A stretch of DNA of 17,098 nucleotides from Phyllobacteriaceae bacterium. GTDB lineage: Bacteria > Pseudomonadota > Alphaproteobacteria > Rhizobiales > Rhizobiaceae. The stretch's first letter is position 1. Every line of letters starts with the position of its first letter. The notes beneath the pieces were generated by a model. That model worked only from the letters and a program-made list of their open reading frames with translations. It searched no databases and was not told the origin of the DNA. The position numbers and the translations under genes are program-made. The DNA lies in the NCBI GenBank assembly GCA_024645155.1, contig JAHEGF010000044.1:1-17098 (forward strand), read 5' to 3'. This document shows positions 13,975 through 17,098 of the stretch, one piece after another.

Positions 13975-14850
13975 ATGACCGCTGCAAACGCAATACTGCA
14001 AACCGAAATCACGCCCGAAGGGTCCGACTACGAGATCGTGCGCCAGGTGATCGAGCGCATCAGCGAAGACTATCGCGCACAGCCTTCCCTGGAAGAACTT
14101 GCAGCAGGTGTCGGCGAGACACCGACCGGCCTTCAGAAACTGTTTACCCGCTGGGCGGGCCTCAGCCCGAAAGGTTTCCTGCAGGCTGTTACTCTGGACC
14201 ACGCACAAAAGCTTCTGCGCGAAGGCGCGCCGCTATTGGAAACGGCGCTCGATGTCGGCATGTCCGGACCCGGCCGCCTGCACGACCTGTTCGTCACCCA
14301 TCACGCCATGTCGCCGGGCGCCTACAAGAGCCGCGGCGCCGGTCTTGAAATACGCTACGGCTATCACATCTCGCCATTCGGCATAGCCCTGGTCATGGTC
14401 ACCGATCGCGGCCTTGCCGGGCTTGCCTTTTGTGACCCCGGCGAGGAGGCTGCATCGTTTGCGGACATGTCCGGGCGATGGCCGAATGCGGACTATGTCG
14501 AGGACATGGCGGCGACTGCGCCGTTTGCGGCGCGGATCTTCGATCCGGCACGCTGGCGGGAAAGCGAACCATTGAAAGTCGTGATGATCGGCACCGATTT
14601 CCAGGTGCGTGTCTGGCAGGCGCTACTCGACATTCCGATGGGCACGGCCCGGGCCTATTCCGACATCGCCCGCGAGATCGGTGCTCCGAAGGCATCACGT
14701 GCCGTGGGCGCCGCTATCGGCGCCAATCCGATGTCCTTTGTCGTGCCGTGCCATCGTGCCGTGGGCAAATCGGGGGCCCTTACCGGTTATCACTGGGGCC
14801 TGACCCGCAAACGTGCGATTCTGGGCTGGGAGGCGGGTCAGATCGTTTGA
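13975..14850 (+). CDS. AraC-type HTH / O6-methylguanine-DNA methyltransferase fusion (Ada-like, lacking the N-terminal zinc domain)
   Basis: This is a predicted suicide DNA-repair protein of 291 aa that transfers the methyl group of O6-methylguanine to its own cysteine, and it also carries a DNA-binding regulatory part. Residues 20-120 form an AraC/Ada-like double helix-turn-helix (PSLEELAAGVGETPTGLQKLF, SPKGFLQAVTLDHAQKLL, ALDVGMSGPGRLHDLF). Residues 125-290 form the MGMT domain. It shows FQVRVWQALLDIPMGTARAYSDIAREIG (209-236) and the active site FVVPCHRAVGKSGALTGYHWG (255-275), with acceptor Cys259. The Ada N-terminal zinc domain, which senses methylphosphotriesters, is missing. The ATG at 13975 has GGAG at 13961-13964 and is preferred over a GTG at 13954. 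It follows DUF2244 by 70 bases and overlaps the convergent sigma-factor gene by 13 bases. Confidence 0.92.
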   Translation: MTAANAILQTEITPEGSDYEIVRQVIERISEDYRAQPSLEELAAGVGETPTGLQKLFTRWAGLSPKGFLQAVTLDHAQKLLREGAPLLETALDVGMSGPGRLHDLFVTHHAMSPGAYKSRGAGLEIRYGYHISPFGIALVMVTDRGLAGLAFCDPGEEAASFADMSGRWPNADYVEDMAATAPFAARIFDPARWRESEPLKVVMIGTDFQVRVWQALLDIPMGTARAYSDIAREIGAPKASRAVGAAIGANPMSFVVPCHRAVGKSGALTGYHWGLTRKRAILGWEAGQIV

Positions 14851-15716
14851 GCGATGCGCGCGAGCTTGTCGGGATTGCGGACGATATAAAACGCAGCGAT
14901 CTTGCGCTCATCATCAAGTTTGAAAGCGATCGTTTGCATCAGGTTGCCATTATGGAAAGCTATCAGCCCCGGCTCACCATTGATTTCTGCATGCCTGGTT
15001 TTGATCGCGTGCTTCTCAAAACCCTTGATGAGACCCATAAACAGACGCACAACTGGATCGCGTCCACGTACGACATTAAGCGCGGCAATGACCTTGCCGC
15101 CGCCGTCCGACACGAACTCGACATGTTCGGAAAGCAGGGCTCTTAGCGGCCCGTCGTCGCCATGTTCACTTGCGGCCCGGAATGCCGATTCCAACCGGGC
15201 AAGATCGCCCGTTTGAGGCTTGAATTTCGGCTTTGCTTCCAGCAATGCCTTACGTGCACGTTCTGCCTGCTTGCGGACTGCCGCGGCGCTCGAACCAGTG
15301 ACGGACGCGACTTCGTCGAAGGGCAACTCATAGATATCATGCAAAAAGAACGCGGCACGTTCGTTGGGTGTCAGCGATTCCAGACAGCGCATGACCGCAT
15401 AGGACAAGTCGAGAGAGGCATCGGATTGCTCCGTTGCAAGTACATCGGCAGACCCTAGGAGGGGTTCCGGCAACCACGGCCCGACATAGGTTTCGCGGCG
15501 GTGGCTTGCAGATTTCAACCGGTCGAGCGCCAGCCTTGTAACGATGGTGCAGAGGTAGCGTGCCGGGTCCCGGACTTCCGTTGCCCCGGAAAACCTGATC
15601 CAGGCTTCCTGCAGAACGTCTTCGGAGTCGCTCGCTGTCTCGAGATAGCGATAGGCAAGGCGAAACAGCCTTGGCCGTTCGGTCAAATAGGCATCAAGCC
15701 TGGCGCTCTCATTCAT
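14838..15716 (-). CDS. ECF41-type RNA polymerase sigma factor with SnoaL-like C-terminal domain (SigJ-like)
   Basis: This is an extracytoplasmic-function sigma factor of 292 aa with a fused C-terminal regulatory domain. Sigma region 2 is at about 12-76 (FRLAYRYLETASDSEDVLQEAWIRF) and region 4 at about 106-160 (LTPNERAAFFLHDIYELPFDEVASVTGSS). A SnoaL/NTF2-like domain covers about 172-288. All three hallmark motifs of the ECF41 group are visible: WLPEPL in the linker (81-86), DGGGK (204-208) and NPDKL (281-285). In this group the C-terminal domain, not a separate anti-sigma protein, controls activity, and the sigma factor drives the neighbouring operon from TGTCACA...CGTC promoters. Exactly such a site lies at 16655-16681. 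The ATG at 15716 overlaps the preceding stop (ATGA), so translation is coupled. The ribosome binding site is weak. Confidence 0.95.
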   Translation of the reverse strand: MNESARLDAYLTERPRLFRLAYRYLETASDSEDVLQEAWIRFSGATEVRDPARYLCTIVTRLALDRLKSASHRRETYVGPWLPEPLLGSADVLATEQSDASLDLSYAVMRCLESLTPNERAAFFLHDIYELPFDEVASVTGSSAAAVRKQAERARKALLEAKPKFKPQTGDLARLESAFRAASEHGDDGPLRALLSEHVEFVSDGGGKVIAALNVVRGRDPVVRLFMGLIKGFEKHAIKTRHAEINGEPGLIAFHNGNLMQTIAFKLDDERKIAAFYIVRNPDKLARIAQTI

Positions 15717-16237
15717 GCAGTCAGTTCCAATTGCCGCAGGATAGGCTCGCAGGCGTTTCCATGGCCGAAGCCACGCTTGAACACAGGGAAAAACTGGCCC
15801 GAACAGACCGCGGCCGCCATGCTTGCAAGGCCCCTCTTGCCGTACATCTTCCTAATCTTGCTGATCACCTCGGCCAGGTCCGGCGAGTTATTAACAACCG
15901 CGTCTGCATAGTCTGCGCCCAACGCTGCATCGGCATCGGTGGAGTTGCCTGTCAGGATATCACGAATGAGTGTTGTTTCCATACCGCTTTGCCGGGCCAT
16001 GGTGATTACAAGACGCAGACAGGAGCCACAATCGGCATGCATTGTCGAGCGCAGTTTTGCTGCCCAAAACGCCCTTTCCGGTGCTTTGGCAGGCTGAGAG
16101 AAAAACGGCATGGCAAAAACAAACCTTCGGAATGCCCGGGCGTCGACGCTGGCAAGCTCGTGCATATAGCTGACGTCATAGTCGTATTCGCGCCCTACGG
16201 CTGCGATCTTTCGTTTCAGAAATGCAGTCAACATCAT
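15713..16237 (-). CDS. AhpD/carboxymuconolactone-decarboxylase-like protein with CxxC motif
   Basis: This predicted cytosolic protein of 174 aa carries a redox-type CxxC in MHADCGSCLRLVITMAR (C70, C73). That placement, after a helix and followed by a basic/hydrophobic helix, resembles the AhpD-like branch of the carboxymuconolactone decarboxylase (CMD) family. The position immediately upstream of an ECF41 sigma factor supports this, because CMD-like and oxidoreductase genes are the standard ECF41 partners and targets. The C-terminal part (about 120-174) is helical with a further Cys at 145 and 163. Two ATG codons are adjacent at 16237 and 16234, and GGGAG lies 4 or 7 bases before them respectively. 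The first overlaps the upstream stop (ATGA). The biochemical function is unknown, and a peroxide- or hydroperoxide-linked redox role is inference. Confidence 0.8.
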   Translation of the reverse strand: MMLTAFLKRKIAAVGREYDYDVSYMHELASVDARAFRRFVFAMPFFSQPAKAPERAFWAAKLRSTMHADCGSCLRLVITMARQSGMETTLIRDILTGNSTDADAALGADYADAVVNNSPDLAEVISKIRKMYGKRGLASMAAAVCSGQFFPVFKRGFGHGNACEPILRQLELTA

Positions 16238-16632
16238 TGATCTCCCTGCGTTGCCGCCCGCAAAGCCTGCAGCGCCAAAACGGCCGGCAGCAGGCCCGGA
16301 ACGAGGATTGTGAGCGTGTCACGGCCAATTGCGATTGCACCGTGTGCGCCATGAAAGAACTCCACCACGTGCAGCAAGGAATGACCCCCGAGGAAGATCG
16401 CCGGCGCGGCAAGGAAGCCTGCCGCAATCGCCCCGCGCCGGTTCGTTGCCAGCGCCAGGCCGATCGCACTTGCAAGAAAGGCAATGGCGACATCTGCCAC
16501 AAAATGGCTGTTGTAAGGCCCTGTTTCCACCACACCGGGCACCAGTTCGTACCATCGGGCAGGCATCATGAGCATGAAAAACCCGTTGATGGCGTGCCAG
16601 ACCGAAAGAACAATCGTCAGGATCTTGTACAT
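16234..16632 (-). CDS. Small four-helix membrane protein of unknown function in the ECF41 operon
   Basis: This predicted inner-membrane protein has 132 aa and about four transmembrane helices at about 3-23, 44-63, 67-90 and 105-125. Histidines near or in the membrane (H13, H43, H84, H88, H94) and MMPARWYELVPGVVETGPYNSHFVADVAIAF (22-52) are distinctive. I do not recognise a characterised family. I recall similar proteins beside CMD-like genes and sigma factors in other proteobacteria. I chose the ATG at 16632 because it follows AGAGG by a good spacing and lies about 15 bases after the predicted ECF41-dependent start of transcription. The in-frame sequence further upstream would run across that promoter. 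The stop overlaps the CMD-like gene start, so the three genes are a coupled operon. Clustered His residues could bind heme or metal, which is speculation. Confidence 0.8.
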   Translation of the reverse strand: MYKILTIVLSVWHAINGFFMLMMPARWYELVPGVVETGPYNSHFVADVAIAFLASAIGLALATNRRGAIAAGFLAAPAIFLGGHSLLHVVEFFHGAHGAIAIGRDTLTILVPGLLPAVLALQALRAATQGDQ

Positions 16633-16654
16633 GTGTTTCACCTCTCGAAACAAA

Positions 16655-16681
16655 GACGAGACAGGCCGCTGGAATGTGACA
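16655..16681 (-). promoter_or_regulatory. ECF41-type promoter of the membrane protein/CMD/sigma operon
   Basis: On the minus strand TGTCACA (16681-16675) is followed after exactly 16 bases (16674-16659) by CGTC (16658-16655). This is the described ECF41 promoter motif (TGTCACA, 15-16 bases, CGTC). It sits 22 bases before the first ATG of the operon whose last gene encodes an ECF41 sigma factor. Transcription should start near 16648. The match predicts direct positive autoregulation. Confidence 0.88.
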
Positions 16682-16833
16682 GGAAAAATGCATGGGCACA
16701 AAGATAGTTGCCGCTTCTGCCCGGAGTTTTGGCAATCCGCGATCGCAATGGCTAGCAGCTGTCCGGCGACTGATTTTACCATGCCGTACGAGCATAGTTG
16801 CAAAATGCGCGGCGCTCGGCTTTTCTTTGAGGA

Positions 16834-17098
16834 ATGATAACCGTTGTCGGCTCCATCAATCTCGACCTGATCTCGCATGCAGCGCGTCTGCCCGGCCCAG
16901 GCGAAACCGTGACCGGCGAGACTTTCCATTCGGCACCGGGCGGCAAGGGGGCCAACCAGGCGCTGGCAGCGGCCCGCGCCGGTGCGCCCGTGCGACTGGT
17001 CGGTGCTGTCGGGCGTGATGCCCTGGCTACCGAGGCACTGCGTCTTCTAAAAAAAGGTGGTGTTGACCTGGCAAAGGTCAAAGAAACCGATACACCAA
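16834..17098 (+). CDS. rbsK: Ribokinase-like PfkB sugar kinase, N-terminal 88 residues; runs off the window
   Basis: This is the start of a predicted cytosolic ribokinase, which phosphorylates D-ribose to ribose 5-phosphate. Visible signatures are ITVVGSINLDLI (2-13), RLPGPGETVTGETFHSAPGGKGANQALAAARAGAPV (the first PfkB signature, with the sugar-binding GGKGAN at about 36-41) and LVGAVGRDA. These favour ribokinase over the adenosine kinase type found at 10798-11790. The full protein is normally about 300 aa, so most lies beyond the window. The ATG at 16834 is the only possible start, because a TGA at 16828 is in frame just upstream. GAGG (16829-16832) is only 1 base from the ATG, an unusually short spacing. 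It is divergent from the ECF41 operon. I see no strong promoter in 16682-16833. Another PfkB sugar kinase is possible. Confidence 0.8.
   Translation, partial: MITVVGSINLDLISHAARLPGPGETVTGETFHSAPGGKGANQALAAARAGAPVRLVGAVGRDALATEALRLLKKGGVDLAKVKETDTP

Noticed and set aside
13064..13978. 304-codon plus-strand open frame spanning nth and DUF2244
   Set aside because: It is antisense to nth in its first part and out of frame with DUF2244 in its second. Both real genes have diagnostic motifs.
1..17098. CRISPR arrays, insertion sequences, phage genes, toxin-antitoxin or other defence genes
   Set aside because: No regularly spaced repeats, terminal inverted repeats with transposase, or defence-type proteins were seen. 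All long genes have housekeeping or common chromosomal families.

Overview
The window is ordinary chromosomal DNA from an alphaproteobacterium, most likely of the order Hyphomicrobiales (Rhizobiales). This rests on protein character (PheS, PheT, DnaK, an adenosine kinase, an AraC-HTH/MGMT fusion beside a DUF2244 protein and endonuclease III), high GC, and the rpmI-rplT-pheS-pheT order without infC just upstream. I cannot name a genus. I see no insertion sequence, prophage, CRISPR array, tRNA or rRNA, and no gene-free stretch above 300 bases. The two longest gaps, 547-788 and 9263-9519, carry promoters and leader regions.

Layout. (1) 1-2716: the 5' part of dnaK reads leftward from a good promoter, divergent from a membrane M48 zinc protease. 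A secreted SleB-type cell-wall hydrolase follows. (2) 2765-9262: seven genes run leftward in the order rpmI, rplT, pheS, a GFA-family zinc protein, pheT, a Gfo/Idh/MocA oxidoreductase and a SAM methyltransferase. The GFA gene sits between the two subunits of phenylalanyl-tRNA synthetase and overlaps pheS by 4 bases. (3) 9520-12630: an MFS transporter, a convergent adenosine kinase, and a divergent EI24/CysZ-like membrane protein. (4) 12635-14850: a DNA-repair group. nth (endonuclease III) is divergent from a DUF2244 membrane protein and an HTH-MGMT fusion, and a 22-base gap separates the two start codons. (5) 14838-16681: an ECF41-type sigma factor operon (4-TM membrane protein, AhpD/CMD-like CxxC protein, sigma factor), translationally coupled and preceded by an exact match to the ECF41 promoter motif. 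(6) 16834-end: the start of a ribokinase-family gene.

Two regulatory arrangements stand out. First, the 84 bases between rplT and pheS hold an intrinsic terminator ending about 21 bases before pheS, too close for a separate pheS promoter after it. It is preceded by a perfect 10-bp hairpin that starts inside the last codons of rplT. The 3' arm of that hairpin can alternatively pair with the terminator's 5' arm, and a Phe codon lies just before the hairpin. This has the geometry of a ribosome-mediated attenuator that would use the end of rplT as its leader peptide. Second, the ECF41 operon has TGTCACA-N16-CGTC upstream of its first gene, which predicts autoregulation. A third, more tentative case is the nth/DUF2244 gap, where one A/T-rich element could act as the -10 box on both strands and give nearly leaderless mRNAs.

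All functional calls come from reading protein motifs by eye. No database search was possible.
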